From Bacteroidota bacterium (GTDB taxonomy: Bacteria; Bacteroidota; Bacteroidia; UKL13-3), in NCBI GenBank assembly GCA_947507965.1, contig CANNQU010000003.1:31329-95328 (forward strand): a stretch of 64,000 nucleotides of DNA, read 5' to 3'. Below are positions 15,193 through 25,397 of this stretch, one piece after another. Within the stretch, counting starts at the first letter, position 1. Every line of letters begins with the position of its first letter. Both the position numbers and the translations under genes were made by a program. Under the pieces are notes generated by a model that searched no databases, had not been told where the DNA came from, and saw nothing but the letters and a program-made list of their open reading frames with translations.

Positions 15193-18021
15193 ATGATGAG
15201 CCGTATTCTGTTCGTATTCGTTTTTGTAGCGTTAGCTTCAGCCTCCTTTTCGCAAGCAAAATTAATTGAAAAGGTAGTCCGTCAGGGCGATGAGCTAACC
15301 ATTCCGTATGAAATGTATCGTCTGAAAAACGGGCTCACGGTAATCATTCATGAGGATCATAGCGACCCATTGGTACATGTAGATGTTACGTATCATGTAG
15401 GCAGTGCTAGAGAAGAAGTAGGGAAATCGGGCTTCGCCCATTTCTTTGAACACATGATGTTTCAGGGGAGTAAGCACGTAGGCGATGATCAGCATTTTAA
15501 AATTGTGAGTAATGCAGGAGGAACCTTAAACGGAACAACCAACCGTGATCGAACAAATTACTATGAGACCGTACCTAAAAAGCAGTTGGAAGTAGCGCTG
15601 TGGCTGGAAGCCGACCGTATGGGCTTTTTATTGGATTCGGTTAACCAAAGAAAATTCGAGAATCAACGAGAAACAGTTAAAAATGAACGAGGGCAAAATT
15701 ATGACAACCGTCCTTATGGTTTAGTTCAGGAAAATATTTCACGAGCTTTCTACCCTCAAGCGCATCCCTACAGCTGGTTAACCATAGGTTATATTAATCA
15801 TTTGAATGCAGTAGATGTAGATGATTTAAAGAGTTTTTTTTTACGCTGGTATGGTCCTAATAATGCGGTGCTTTCTATAGGTGGTGATGTAAAACCAGCT
15901 GATGTTTTACTACTGGTTGAAAAGTATTTTGGGTCGATAAAGAAATGTCCTGAGGTAAAAAAGATGGCCGCATCTCAACCCGTTCTTACGGAGGACCGAT
16001 ACGTCTCGATGAGTGATAATATTCGTCAGCCCCTGCTACGCAGGGTTTATTCTTCAGTACCATCATTTCATACCGATGAAACAGCACTGGATCTTTTAGG
16101 TGAGATATTAAGCAGTAACAAGTCGTCGGTTTTCTATACCCAATTTATCAAGTCGCAATTGGCGTCATCTGCCTATGCCTCTAATTCATCCTCGGAATTA
16201 AGTGGGGAAATGTCGTTCAATGTAATGGCATATCCCAACATCAAGCTCAGTGATATTGATTCTTTGATAAATATTTGCTTTGCTGAATTTGAAATGCGAG
16301 GCGTTAGTGATGATGATTTGCTGAGAGCTAAGGCCAAGATGGAGACCAATTTTATTAAAAGTCTGGAAAGTGTTAATGGTAAAGTCTCGTCTCTGGCCTA
16401 TTATTATACCCTTGGCGGCAATGCTAATTTGATGCAGAAGCAATTGAAGGAAATACAAGAGCTAACAAGGTTAGATATCCTTCGTGTGTATAATTTATAT
16501 ATAAAAAACAAGCATTATGTAGCGATGAGTGTATATCCTAAAGATAAAATAAATGTAGCCCACAACGACACGTACAAAACGCCGGAATGCGACCCACCGG
16601 CCTCAAAGAAAACGGCGAAGATAAAATTACGTATCGCCAAGGATTATTTTGATCGAAGTGCACAGCCCAAAGTTCTTACCGAGCCCATCATGCCTTTACA
16701 TATTGAAGAGGTTCGAACCGCTTTTCCTAATGGCGTGTTGTTTAGTGGACTTACCCAAACGGAAATACCGTATGTGAATATTCAAATAAGTATCAAAGGG
16801 GGGCATTTAATGGATTCTTATAATCCACAAAAGGCCGGTCTTGCAGTGCTTACGGCCCGTTTAATGAATGAAGGAACGGCTACCCTGCTATCGGAGCAAT
16901 TCGAAGCCGAATTGGATAAAATAGGAAGCAGTATCTCGGTGAGTGCCGATGCTGAAAACACCTATATCAGTGTTGGAACTTTAAAAAAGAACATCGATGT
17001 AACGTTGGGATTATTAGCCGATAAATTATTATATCCTGCATTTCGTGAAATGGAGTTCAATCGGGCGAAGAAGCAGCAGCTGGAAGGAATAAGCAATTCA
17101 TTAATTGCTCCATCATCGATTGCCGACCGGTGTTTTAATAAAATAATTTATGGAAACGACGATATTCGATCGATTCCCAACGAAGGTACTACCGAAACGG
17201 TAAACCGTATTACCCTGGACGATGTAAAAGATTTTTTCAAGAAATACTATGTACCCCAGCTCACAGGAATCGTAGCTGTTGGTGATATCAATATGTTAGA
17301 TCTTATTCAGAAATTGTCGTTTATAGGTCAATGGAAGCGCACCGAGATTAAATTACCGGAATCGATAAAAAACGAACGTGTCACCACGACTAAGATTTAT
17401 TTTATTCATAGTGATAAAGCTGCTCAGTCGCAGATAAGGGTTGGTTACTTGGCCTTGGCTTACGATGCCAAAGACCTCTATTATAAGGCCGGCTTGATGA
17501 ATTTTATGTTTGGAGGCACCTTCAATAGCCATTTAAATATGAATTTAAGAGAAAACAAAGGCTGGACTTATGGGGTAAGAAGCGGTTTTAGTGGTACCCA
17601 ATACCGTGGGCCATTTACGATATCGGGCGGTTTTAAAAAGAATGCAACAGATAGCACCCTGATCGAGATATTTAATGAAATAGATGCGTACCAGCGTAAC
17701 TTATTGAGTGCGCAGGAGGTGGCATTCACAAAAAATGCAATCAACCAAAGTGAGGCTTTGAAGTATGAAACACTGAATCAGAAGGCAGGTGTTCTTTTCG
17801 CCAAGCAACGTTATAATTTGGAACCCGATTATAAGTTGATGCAGTTGCAGGTTTTGATGACCTTGTCGGCGGAGGAAATTAGGGGCCTTGCCATGCGCTT
17901 GCTTGACTTAAGTAAGATGGCCATCATTGTTGTAGGCGACCGAAAAGTGGTGAAAGATAAATTAGGCCGGTGGGGCTATGAAGTAATTGAGTTAGACACG
18001 GAGGGAAAAGAACTAAAATAA
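15193..18021 (+). CDS. M16 family zinc peptidase, tandem-domain
   Basis: The 942-residue exported protein has a signal peptide (MMSRILFVFVFVALASASFSQA). The N-terminal M16 half carries the inverted zinc motif HFFEH (His83, Glu86, His87), and the third ligand is expected among Glu160/Glu165 in NQRETVKNERG. The second half is a related M16 domain without HxxEH, as usual for two-domain pitrilysin-like proteases where it shapes the chamber; it retains the R/Y-type motif GWTYGVRSGFSG. It probably degrades peptides in the periplasm. It is divergent from susC with about 230 bases between them, so it is not part of that locus. Two adjacent ATG codons (15193, 15196) are possible starts. Confidence 0.9.
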   Translation: MMSRILFVFVFVALASASFSQAKLIEKVVRQGDELTIPYEMYRLKNGLTVIIHEDHSDPLVHVDVTYHVGSAREEVGKSGFAHFFEHMMFQGSKHVGDDQHFKIVSNAGGTLNGTTNRDRTNYYETVPKKQLEVALWLEADRMGFLLDSVNQRKFENQRETVKNERGQNYDNRPYGLVQENISRAFYPQAHPYSWLTIGYINHLNAVDVDDLKSFFLRWYGPNNAVLSIGGDVKPADVLLLVEKYFGSIKKCPEVKKMAASQPVLTEDRYVSMSDNIRQPLLRRVYSSVPSFHTDETALDLLGEILSSNKSSVFYTQFIKSQLASSAYASNSSSELSGEMSFNVMAYPNIKLSDIDSLINICFAEFEMRGVSDDDLLRAKAKMETNFIKSLESVNGKVSSLAYYYTLGGNANLMQKQLKEIQELTRLDILRVYNLYIKNKHYVAMSVYPKDKINVAHNDTYKTPECDPPASKKTAKIKLRIAKDYFDRSAQPKVLTEPIMPLHIEEVRTAFPNGVLFSGLTQTEIPYVNIQISIKGGHLMDSYNPQKAGLAVLTARLMNEGTATLLSEQFEAELDKIGSSISVSADAENTYISVGTLKKNIDVTLGLLADKLLYPAFREMEFNRAKKQQLEGISNSLIAPSSIADRCFNKIIYGNDDIRSIPNEGTTETVNRITLDDVKDFFKKYYVPQLTGIVAVGDINMLDLIQKLSFIGQWKRTEIKLPESIKNERVTTTKIYFIHSDKAAQSQIRVGYLALAYDAKDLYYKAGLMNFMFGGTFNSHLNMNLRENKGWTYGVRSGFSGTQYRGPFTISGGFKKNATDSTLIEIFNEIDAYQRNLLSAQEVAFTKNAINQSEALKYETLNQKAGVLFAKQRYNLEPDYKLMQLQVLMTLSAEEIRGLAMRLLDLSKMAIIVVGDRKVVKDKLGRWGYEVIELDTEGKELK

Positions 18022-18062
18022 GAGCAAATAGGTATGTTGGTAACGGTTAAATCGCAGCCATA

Positions 18063-19136
18063 TTAAGCTCTTCCCATGTTCCTCAAATGATTAAAGTGAG
18101 AAACAATGGCATGCCGCATTTTAGGATATACAAAATAGGGCACCCCAAACTCTTCGCAAGTGGAATGAATGATCTTGCTAATAGCAGGATAATGCACATG
18201 AGAAATTTTTGGGAATAAATGATGTTCCACTTGAAAGTTTAGGCCTCCAACACACCAAGAAATTATTTTGCTATTGGGTGAAAAATCAGCCGTTGTTTTA
18301 ATTTGATGAATCGCCCATTCATCCTCCATTTTCCCGTTTTTACCTTCCGGATTAGGGAAGCTGGTAAGTTCAACCGTGTGGGCCAATTGAAATACGACAC
18401 TTAATACAATACCGGCTAATAAATTAATGGTAAGAAACCCAATCAACCACCACACGAATCCCAGGGTATAGAGCGGCAGGGCAATAAACAGGAATAAGTT
18501 TAATGCCTTAAAGCCCCAGAACATGATATGGTCGAGAATGTCTAACTTTTTAAGTGGAATGGAACCCACTTTATGCAGGAAATATTTTTTGTAATCGGTA
18601 AAAAACACCCAAAACATATAAAGTAAAGAATAGAGGAACCAAACGTAAAGATGCTGAAAACGATGGATTTTATAAAATTTCTGGAATTTACTAAAACGTA
18701 GAAGTATGCCCGCATTGATATCATCATCTAAACCGGTAATATTGGTGTAGGTATGATGAATGATGTTGTGTTTCACATTCCACATAAAACTACTAGCGCC
18801 AAGCACGTTTACGCTATATGCCGCTATTCGGTTGAGCCATTTGTAATTGCTAAAACTCCCGTGACTGCCGTCATGCATTACATTAAATCCAATAAAAGAA
18901 ATTACAAAACCTAAGATTATAGCCTCTATTAAGGCAATAAACCAAATGGGTGTAAAAAACACCAGGTGTATATAAAGTCCGATGAAGGCCGTTACTAGGA
19001 GTATAGCCTTAAAGAATAATTGTAGATTCCCATGTGATGAAATGCCCTTTTCCTTAAAATATACTTCAGTACGATGTTTCAACACCGAGTGAAACGAAGG
19101 GGTTATTGCAGGGAATTTAGAAATCGGTGTACTCAT
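18063..19136 (-). CDS. Membrane fatty acid desaturase (acyl-CoA/acyl-lipid)
   Basis: The 357-residue integral membrane protein has the three histidine boxes of the di-iron desaturases: HDGSH (88-92), HNIIHH (123-128) and QVEHH (about 302-306). Hydrophobic segments precede box 1 and lie between boxes 2 and 3. The QxxHH third box and the overall length place it with delta-6/linoleoyl-CoA-type front-end desaturases common in Bacteroidota. It would introduce a double bond into acyl chains at the inner membrane, for example in membrane adaptation to cold. A perfect -7 element lies 22 bases upstream. The exact position of the double bond cannot be read from sequence. Confidence 0.88.
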   Translation of the reverse strand: MSTPISKFPAITPSFHSVLKHRTEVYFKEKGISSHGNLQLFFKAILLVTAFIGLYIHLVFFTPIWFIALIEAIILGFVISFIGFNVMHDGSHGSFSNYKWLNRIAAYSVNVLGASSFMWNVKHNIIHHTYTNITGLDDDINAGILLRFSKFQKFYKIHRFQHLYVWFLYSLLYMFWVFFTDYKKYFLHKVGSIPLKKLDILDHIMFWGFKALNLFLFIALPLYTLGFVWWLIGFLTINLLAGIVLSVVFQLAHTVELTSFPNPEGKNGKMEDEWAIHQIKTTADFSPNSKIISWCVGGLNFQVEHHLFPKISHVHYPAISKIIHSTCEEFGVPYFVYPKMRHAIVSHFNHLRNMGRA

Positions 19137-19158
19137 ATAAAACAGATCAGATTGTAGG

Positions 19159-19166
19159 CAAAGATA
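19159..19166 (-). promoter_or_regulatory. -7 promoter element for the desaturase
   Basis: TATCTTTG on the minus strand is a perfect TAnnTTTG match, 22 bases from the ATG at 19136. No obvious -33 partner. Confidence 0.5.
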
Positions 19167-19245
19167 CGCCTTTTTATATTGGGTGATCTAAAGGTGTCGG
19201 TAGATGCCCCTAAAGGTGAACTTTCCGCTTCACCATCAAGTGAAA

Positions 19246-19281
19246 TAAACAAGCCCATCCAATATTGGATGGGCTTGTTTA
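19246..19281. terminator. 36-bp perfect palindrome, probable terminator of secDF
   Basis: TAAACAAGCCCATCCAAT is followed at once by its exact reverse complement, giving an uninterrupted 36-base palindrome with a GC-rich core. It lies 41 bases after the secDF stop codon on the minus strand and before the desaturase promoter. The stem ends in TTTA on either strand but lacks a long T tract, so termination is likely though not certain. Confidence 0.65.
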
Positions 19282-19322
19282 TTAAAGGGTAGGATATTAA
19301 AGAATCCCAATAACTTTTTTTA

Positions 19323-22283
19323 TTATTTAATACCTTCGAAATCACTTCCTCCAAAATCTACCACTACTGGCGTTGCAATACAAAGCGAAGAGTAGGTACC
19401 TACCAAAACGCCGATAAGCAATGCAAAAGAGAAGCCTTTAATGGCAGGCCCACCGAAAAGGAATAGTATTAAACACACCATAAATATCGTTCCTGCTGTA
19501 ACAATGGTACGGCTTAAGGTAGCGTTTAGGGCGTAATTAATGATCTTCACCCGGTCTTTTTCTTTTTTGTTTAAATTAAGGTATTCGCGAATACGGTCGA
19601 ACACCACAACGGTGTCGTTCATGGAGAAAACCAGAACGGTTAATATCGCTGCAATGAAATCCTGATCTAAATCCATGGAGAACGGTACGATACCATCGAG
19701 TATGGAGAAAAAGGAGAGCAACAAAAATACATCATGAAACAAGGCCACGGTAGCACCTACTCCAAATTGCCATTTACGGAATCGGATAACAATGTAAATA
19801 AACATGCCAATGATGGCGATGAAGATTGCTCTAAGGGCAGAATATTTTGCATCGGAGGCCATGGTAGCACCAATTTTACTGCTACTTAGTACCGATGATG
19901 AATCAACGGCAAAACCTTGTGCCATGAGCCCATCCAACATGTGTTTACGCACTTCAGGTTCGCTGGCATTAACATTGTCGATTTTATAGGTAGTGGTAAT
20001 TTTTAACTTTGAATCGCTACCGAAGGTTTTAACTTGAGGCGTTAGGTTGTCGAAATTTACAGCCAACGCTTTAGCTACCTCAGAGGTATTTGCCGATTTA
20101 TCCAACTTCACGACATAGCTCCATCCTCCTTTGAAATCAACCCCTAAAGAAAATCCTTTGGTGTACATAGAGATAGCGCCCAAAATAATGATGGTGCCGG
20201 ATATGATATAATATATTTTTCTTTTACCTACCCAATCAAAGCTAGAGCCCTTAAACAAATTGGCTGAGAGGGATGTTGAGAATTTCACTTCTCTCCCTTT
20301 GTCCATCCAGCGTTCAATTTGGAGTCGGGTAATAAATATTGCAGTGAATAAGGAAGTAATAATACCGATAATCAAAACTACGGCAAACCCTTTAATAGGC
20401 CCGGTGCCTAAAAATACAAGAACCAAACCTGCCATTAAACCGGTAACGTGTGAGTCGATGATCGCAGAGAGCGCATGTTTATAGCCTTCGGAAACCGATT
20501 GCCTTAAGTTTTTACCACTTCGCATCTCCTCTTTTACACGCTCGTTTATCAAAACGTTGGCATCAACGGCTACGGCAAGCGTAAGAACAATACCGGCAAA
20601 TCCAGGAAGTGTTAATGCAGAGTGTAACGAGGCTAGAACTCCCAGAATGAAGAATAAGTTAATAATTACCGCAATATCCGATGATATACCGGCAAGGTTA
20701 TAATACAATACCATGAAAATGATAATCGAAATAAAGGCAATCAACAACGTTAACAATCCGGAGCGAATCGCTTCTTTACCTAAAGAAGGTCCTACAATTA
20801 CCTCTTCAATGATTCTACACGGTGCAGGCAGCTTTCCGGTTTGTAATATATTGGCCAAATCCTGGGCCTCTTTTACCGTGAAACCTCCGCTTATTTGAGC
20901 GTTTCCATTGGGTATCTCCCCCATTACATTTGGGGCAGAATAAACGGCACCGTCTAAAACAATGGCGATGCTTTTGTTGATGTTTGCTTTGGTAATTGCA
21001 GCCCAATCCTGAGCTCCTTTAGCGGTCATTTGCATGCTTACATCGGGTGATCCTGTGAGAGGGTCGTAATCCTGGCGAGCTGAGGCCACCGCTGCACCAT
21101 CCATTACAGCGCCACGAGTTATATCTTTGGCCTTCAAGGCATACACATAAACGAATCCATTGTCTGATTTGGATCCAAACGCAAAGCGAATGCCTTGTGT
21201 AGCAGAGAGCGAATTAATAAAGCTATAAGCCGTAGGACTATTTAAGTAACGATTAAAAGTGCTGGTATCTTTAATGGCAACATAGCAAATTAATGAACCT
21301 TTCATATAACCCTTTTCCTTATTAAGGGCCGGTTGTAAAATTGCCATTAAAGGATTGTCTTTGATTAGTTTGGCATTTTTCGCCTCTGTAGATGAATCTT
21401 CAACAGTTGAATCCTCGTTGTTAGCTACCGTAGCTGTTGAATCGGAACCTACTTTAGTGGTTGTATCAATTACTACAGGCATTGTTTCACCACTCATTAC
21501 TTTGCCCAATCCCTTACTGATGGTATCGAGAAGTTTATAAACATCATCTCCATTGGCATAGGTTTCCCAAAATTCTAGTTTTGCGGTGCTCTGAAGTAAC
21601 TTTCTTACGCGTTCCGGGTCGTCTGCTCCAGGCAATTCAACTAAAATTCGTCCTTGATTTTCTAATTTCTGGATGGTAGGTTGTGTTACACCAAATTTAT
21701 CAATACGACTGCTGATAATTTGAAAAGAACGATCAATAGCACGTGAAGATTCGTCTTTTATCATTTTCAAAACATCATCATCGCTACTTTGTAGGTTGAT
21801 GGATTTATTGGTAGGGGTGGCGAAAATGGCTGCCAACTTTTTGCCGGAGCTAAGTTTTTGGTATTCTTCGTAGAAGATGTCGATAAAGGAGCGCTGACTT
21901 GTAATGGCAATTTTTTCGGCATTATCCACAGAAGCATTGAAATTCGCATCAGGATTGTTGTTTGACAATGCCTTCACGAAATCTACTTGAGATACTTCGA
22001 GTGTAACATTCATACCCCCTTGAAGGTCCAAGCCAAGGGTGATGCAGTTTTCTTTACACTCCTTATAGGTGAATTTTGCAATGAGTAGGTTGTATACCTG
22101 AACATTGCCAATTGAGTCTTTATAGTAGCGTAATTTAGCGGAGTGCTCTTCGGCTGAAAACTTACTGGCATAAGCTTCCGCTTTTTTGTCATAGTTCCAT
22201 ACCACAAAATTAAACGATAACTGGTACAAACTAATAATTGCCAACACGACGGCAAAAAACCTTATCAATCCTTTATTCTTCAT
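19323..22283 (-). CDS. secDF: Protein translocase subunit SecDF (fused)
   Basis: The 986-residue protein joins SecD and SecF in one chain, the normal arrangement in Bacteroidota. The SecD part has a first membrane helix (about 9-28), a long periplasmic domain with ITLGLDLQGGMNVTLEV and SSRIDKFGVTQPTIQK, and a membrane block with DANVLINERVKEE. The SecF part follows after residue 640 with the typical GVDFKGGWSY and a second membrane block with NDTVVVFDRIREY. It uses the proton gradient to pull exported proteins through SecYEG, which also feeds SusC/SusD and T9SS cargo. The periplasmic part has an Asp/Ser/Thr-rich insertion (about 265-305). yajC lies separately at 41601. A perfect -7 element is 88 bases upstream. 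Confidence 0.95.
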   Translation of the reverse strand: MKNKGLIRFFAVVLAIISLYQLSFNFVVWNYDKKAEAYASKFSAEEHSAKLRYYKDSIGNVQVYNLLIAKFTYKECKENCITLGLDLQGGMNVTLEVSQVDFVKALSNNNPDANFNASVDNAEKIAITSQRSFIDIFYEEYQKLSSGKKLAAIFATPTNKSINLQSSDDDVLKMIKDESSRAIDRSFQIISSRIDKFGVTQPTIQKLENQGRILVELPGADDPERVRKLLQSTAKLEFWETYANGDDVYKLLDTISKGLGKVMSGETMPVVIDTTTKVGSDSTATVANNEDSTVEDSSTEAKNAKLIKDNPLMAILQPALNKEKGYMKGSLICYVAIKDTSTFNRYLNSPTAYSFINSLSATQGIRFAFGSKSDNGFVYVYALKAKDITRGAVMDGAAVASARQDYDPLTGSPDVSMQMTAKGAQDWAAITKANINKSIAIVLDGAVYSAPNVMGEIPNGNAQISGGFTVKEAQDLANILQTGKLPAPCRIIEEVIVGPSLGKEAIRSGLLTLLIAFISIIIFMVLYYNLAGISSDIAVIINLFFILGVLASLHSALTLPGFAGIVLTLAVAVDANVLINERVKEEMRSGKNLRQSVSEGYKHALSAIIDSHVTGLMAGLVLVFLGTGPIKGFAVVLIIGIITSLFTAIFITRLQIERWMDKGREVKFSTSLSANLFKGSSFDWVGKRKIYYIISGTIIILGAISMYTKGFSLGVDFKGGWSYVVKLDKSANTSEVAKALAVNFDNLTPQVKTFGSDSKLKITTTYKIDNVNASEPEVRKHMLDGLMAQGFAVDSSSVLSSSKIGATMASDAKYSALRAIFIAIIGMFIYIVIRFRKWQFGVGATVALFHDVFLLLSFFSILDGIVPFSMDLDQDFIAAILTVLVFSMNDTVVVFDRIREYLNLNKKEKDRVKIINYALNATLSRTIVTAGTIFMVCLILFLFGGPAIKGFSFALLIGVLVGTYSSLCIATPVVVDFGGSDFEGIK

Positions 22284-22370
22284 TGCTACTTTTTTAAATG
22301 TATAAAATTAATAATAAAAACCTTTTATTTAAGTTACGTGGGTTGTATCCCAAGCTAAAAAAACGAGGTG

Positions 22371-22378
22371 CAAAGATA
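22371..22378 (-). promoter_or_regulatory. -7 promoter element for secDF
   Basis: TATCTTTG on the minus strand matches TAnnTTTG perfectly, 88 bases before the secDF ATG. The same octamer precedes the desaturase gene. Confidence 0.45.
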
Positions 22379-22414
22379 TAAAAGAGAGCCATATAAAAAA
22401 GAACGAATCTAAAG

Positions 22415-22441
22415 GAGTGATTTAGGACGATACAATCACTC
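22415..22441 (-). terminator. Possible weak terminator after the 174-aa lipoprotein
   Basis: GAGTGATT (22415-22422) pairs with AATCACTC (22434-22441) around an 11-base loop. On the minus strand it lies about 43 bases after the lipoprotein stop codon, but it is followed only by CTTT, so it may be weak. Confidence 0.35.
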
Positions 22442-22483
22442 TGAAAGTAGCCACATGGGAGAGCCGTTATTTTAAATATTTCC

Positions 22484-23005
22484 TTAAAAATTAACCGGTA
22501 TGGCCCCTGTTGAAATGGTATTGCTCTTATTTAATGCCCTATCGACGAGGAAAATATTGAGTTTAATGGAGTCGGGTATAATGGCGCCTATAATGGATTC
22601 TAACTTCAAAGTGATGGTTCCGTTGATGCTCTTATTACGTGTGTCGGGCTGGAGATTGGAGATTCTATCGTTATAATTTACCGTATCTGCTCCATTGATA
22701 AGATAACTATAGACTCCATTTTTTCCCACCAAATATTCGGCAAATATATTATAGTAATAACGCTCTCCGATTCTAAAAGGGGAGGCCGTGTCGGTTAGGT
22801 TCAACCCGATATTACCATCACCATCCTCAAATTCAAATTTTAAATAGATGAGAGAATCGGTTGGGAAATTCATATACTGAATCTTAGAATACCCCAAATA
22901 AGTTAGGTGAGGAATAGAGCTTATTGCATTTGGTTTGCGACATTTTATTAAAAAAAGGCACAAGATTGAAGCCGAAACCAACAAAATTAAATATTTTCTA
23001 ATCAT
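22484..23005 (-). CDS. Hypothetical lipoprotein
   Basis: No family recognised. The ORF track starts at 23089 inside the divergent hutU gene; the ATG at 23005 ([25 protein letters not shown]) begins a real signal sequence with a lipobox Cys, leaving 173 residues. The mature part is strand-rich ([63 protein letters not shown]) and resembles a single Ig-like or cadherin-like domain; the DGDGNIG motif could bind calcium. This fits the short Bacteroidota lipoproteins read as hypothetical proteins with a DGDGxIG motif. It is divergent from hutU, with 42 bases between start codons. Confidence 0.7.
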   Translation of the reverse strand: MIRKYLILLVSASILCLFLIKCRKPNAISSIPHLTYLGYSKIQYMNFPTDSLIYLKFEFEDGDGNIGLNLTDTASPFRIGERYYYNIFAEYLVGKNGVYSYLINGADTVNYNDRISNLQPDTRNKSINGTITLKLESIIGAIIPDSIKLNIFLVDRALNKSNTISTGAIPVNF

Positions 23006-23031
23006 TTTTCTCTTCACGAATATAATAAAAT

Positions 23032-23039
23032 TATTTTTG
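23032..23039 (+). promoter_or_regulatory. -7 promoter element for hutU
   Basis: TATTTTTG is a perfect TAnnTTTG match ending 8 bases before the hutU ATG, implying a leader of a few bases at most. A TTTC 21 bases further upstream may serve as the -33. Confidence 0.55.
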
Positions 23040-23047
23040 CAACACCA

Positions 23048-24727
23048 ATGACGAATCTTATTACACGCGCGGCCATACGCGCACCCCACGGAAACCAGCT
23101 TTCTTGTAAAGGCTGGATACAGGAAGCAGCCTTGCGTATGCTAATGAATAACCTTGATCCGGAGGTGGCCGAGCGCCCGGAAGATTTAATCGTTTACGGT
23201 GGTCTAGGGAAAGCAGCACGCAACTGGGAGTGTTATGATACCATCGTAAAAGCGTTGCGTGATTTAGAAAATGATGAGAGTCTTTTAATTCAAAGTGGCA
23301 AAGCGGTAGCTATCTTAAAAACACATTTGGATGCCCCTCGCGTTTTGCTTGCCAATAGCAATTTAGTAGGCAAATGGGCTACGTGGGAGCATTTCAGGGA
23401 GTTGGATAAAAAGGGATTAATAATGTATGGGCAAATGACCGCTGGGAGCTGGATTTACATTGGGTCTCAAGGTATTGTACAAGGCACTTATGAAACCTTC
23501 GCTGAGGCAGCAAAAAAGCATTTTAATGGAACCTTAAAAGGAACTATTACGGTAACTGCCGGATTGGGGGGGATGGGGGGTGCTCAGCCATTAGCCGTTA
23601 CGCTAAATGAAGGCGTTTGCCTCGTTGCAGAGGTGGAAGAGTGGCGTATTAAGAAGCGAATAGAAACACGTTATCTCGATCGAATGAGCCGTACTATTGA
23701 TGAGGCGATCGACATGGCTATGAAGGCAAAAGAAAACGGAATCGCTCTTTCTATTGGGGTTTGGTGCGATGCTATTAGCTTGTTGGAGCGTATGAAAGCA
23801 CGACAGGTGATACCTGATTTACTTACCGATCAAACCTCGGCTCATGACCCATTGATTGGATATTACCCTCACGGGATGAAGACGGAAGTAGCCGATGCCC
23901 TGCGTAAAAATAATCCGGAGGAATATTTAAAACGTAGTTACTCGAGTATTGTAACCCATGTAGAGTTGATGCTTGAGTTTCAGAAGATGGGAAGTATTAC
24001 ATTCGATTATGGAAATAATATTCGCGCCATGGCATTTGAACATGGGGTGAATAAGGCCTTTGATTTTCCCGGGTTTGTGCCTGCGTTTATACGACCTCAA
24101 TTTTGCGAAGGACGCGGGCCGTTTCGATGGGTGGCCCTGAGTGGCGACCCGCAGGATATTTATACAACCGACGAACTATTAAAGGAAATGTTTCCTGAAA
24201 ATGCCGGGTTACAGCGTTGGCTGCGTATGGCCAAGGAGAAAATTTCTTTTCAAGGCTTGCCGGCACGTATCTGTTGGCTGGGGCAAGGCGAGCGCGAAAA
24301 AGCAGGATTGGCGTTTAACGAACTCGTACGCACTGGGAAAGTTAAAGCACCGATTGTTATTGGTCGCGATCACCTTGATACGGGCTCGGTAGCCAGCCCC
24401 AACCGGGAAACGGAGTCGATGCTTGATGGCAGTGATGCCATTGCCGATTGGCCAATTTTGAATGCCTTCGTGAATATTGCAGGAGGCGCCAGTTGGGTTT
24501 CTTTGCATCAGGGTGGTGGCGTGGGCATGGGTTATAGCATACACAGCGGAATGGTTATTGTGGCCGATGGAACCAAAGAAGCTGAAGAACGATTAAAACG
24601 GGTACTGCGAAACGACCCCGGAATGGGTGTAATACGCCATGCCGATGCCGGTTATGACATTGCCCTGGATAACTTAAGGACACATGGCTTAGGGCTTAAG
24701 GATCGATTAAGTGACACTAAAATCTAA
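23048..24727 (+). CDS. hutU: Urocanate hydratase
   Basis: The 559-residue cytoplasmic enzyme converts urocanate to imidazolonepropionate in histidine degradation, using tightly bound NAD+ as an electrophile. The NAD-binding glycine motif [12 protein letters not shown] is at about 170-181. The active-site Cys409 lies in [15 protein letters not shown], and the conserved [19 protein letters not shown] and [11 protein letters not shown] blocks follow. Length is normal. The gene is directly preceded by a perfect -7 element, so it probably forms its own transcription unit. The other histidine-utilisation genes (hutH, hutI, hutG/ftcD) are not adjacent, which is often the case in this phylum. Confidence 0.97.
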   Translation: MTNLITRAAIRAPHGNQLSCKGWIQEAALRMLMNNLDPEVAERPEDLIVYGGLGKAARNWECYDTIVKALRDLENDESLLIQSGKAVAILKTHLDAPRVLLANSNLVGKWATWEHFRELDKKGLIMYGQMTAGSWIYIGSQGIVQGTYETFAEAAKKHFNGTLKGTITVTAGLGGMGGAQPLAVTLNEGVCLVAEVEEWRIKKRIETRYLDRMSRTIDEAIDMAMKAKENGIALSIGVWCDAISLLERMKARQVIPDLLTDQTSAHDPLIGYYPHGMKTEVADALRKNNPEEYLKRSYSSIVTHVELMLEFQKMGSITFDYGNNIRAMAFEHGVNKAFDFPGFVPAFIRPQFCEGRGPFRWVALSGDPQDIYTTDELLKEMFPENAGLQRWLRMAKEKISFQGLPARICWLGQGEREKAGLAFNELVRTGKVKAPIVIGRDHLDTGSVASPNRETESMLDGSDAIADWPILNAFVNIAGGASWVSLHQGGGVGMGYSIHSGMVIVADGTKEAEERLKRVLRNDPGMGVIRHADAGYDIALDNLRTHGLGLKDRLSDTKI

Positions 24728-24812
24728 ATACACGATATTAAAAAAGAAATGTTTCGGTATGGAAAATGTTTCTTAATTTTCCGTTCTTTAGTTTCTAATC
24801 TCAATTCAATCC

Positions 24813-25397
24813 ATGATCGCTCATCTCGAAGGTAAATTCACTACGATCACCCCCACGTTCGTGATACTCGATGTTAATGGAGTAGGCTATGAAGTTCATA
24901 TCTCACTCTATACCCATCTTAAAATAAAAGATTTAAAGCAAGGGCGCTTGCTCACGTATCTTAACATACGGGAAGATGCGCATGTGCTTTTTGGTTTCTT
25001 TGATGAATATGAAAAAAATCTATTTAAGCATCTCATTTCCGTGAATGGTGTAGGGCCTTCTACTGGTCGAATGATCCTGTCGTCGCTCACGCCAAGTGAA
25101 ATACAATTGGCCATCTCTGTAGGTAATATCGCCGCATTAACTGCTATTAAGGGAGTAGGCCCGAAGTCGGCACAACGACTTATTCTGGAACTTCAGGATA
25201 AATTGAAACGTGAAACCATCGTGAATGAAGGTACTGGAGCCGGTATGGGTAGCCTCGTGCGCACAGAAGCGATGGGTGCACTTACGATGCTTGGTTTCAG
25301 CAAAGCACCTGCCGAACGGGAAGTGGATAAACAGTTGAGAATGAACCCCATATTGACGGTTGAAGAGCTAATCAAGCTAGCCTTAAAAAATTTATAA
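24813..25397 (+). CDS. ruvA: Holliday junction branch migration protein RuvA
   Basis: The 194-residue protein has an N-terminal OB-fold (MIAHLEGKFTTITPTFVILDVNGVGYEVHIS), two helix-hairpin-helix motifs (ISVNGVGPSTG and IKGVGPKSAQRLI) and a C-terminal domain III (EAMGALTMLGFSKAPAEREVDK) that contacts RuvB. It forms the tetrameric platform that binds four-way junctions in recombination repair. Its stop codon overlaps the ATG of the next gene by one base (TAATG), indicating translational coupling to the sugar nucleotidyltransferase, an unrelated function. Confidence 0.96.
   Translation: MIAHLEGKFTTITPTFVILDVNGVGYEVHISLYTHLKIKDLKQGRLLTYLNIREDAHVLFGFFDEYEKNLFKHLISVNGVGPSTGRMILSSLTPSEIQLAISVGNIAALTAIKGVGPKSAQRLILELQDKLKRETIVNEGTGAGMGSLVRTEAMGALTMLGFSKAPAEREVDKQLRMNPILTVEELIKLALKNL

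Noticed and set aside
19133-19354. 73-aa ORF between secDF and the desaturase
   Set aside because: It covers the 36-base palindrome and a promoter element, overlaps both genes, and shows no protein-like pattern.
24728-24812. AAGAAA...TTTCTT hairpin after hutU
   Set aside because: The stem is AT-only and its folding too weak to call a terminator.
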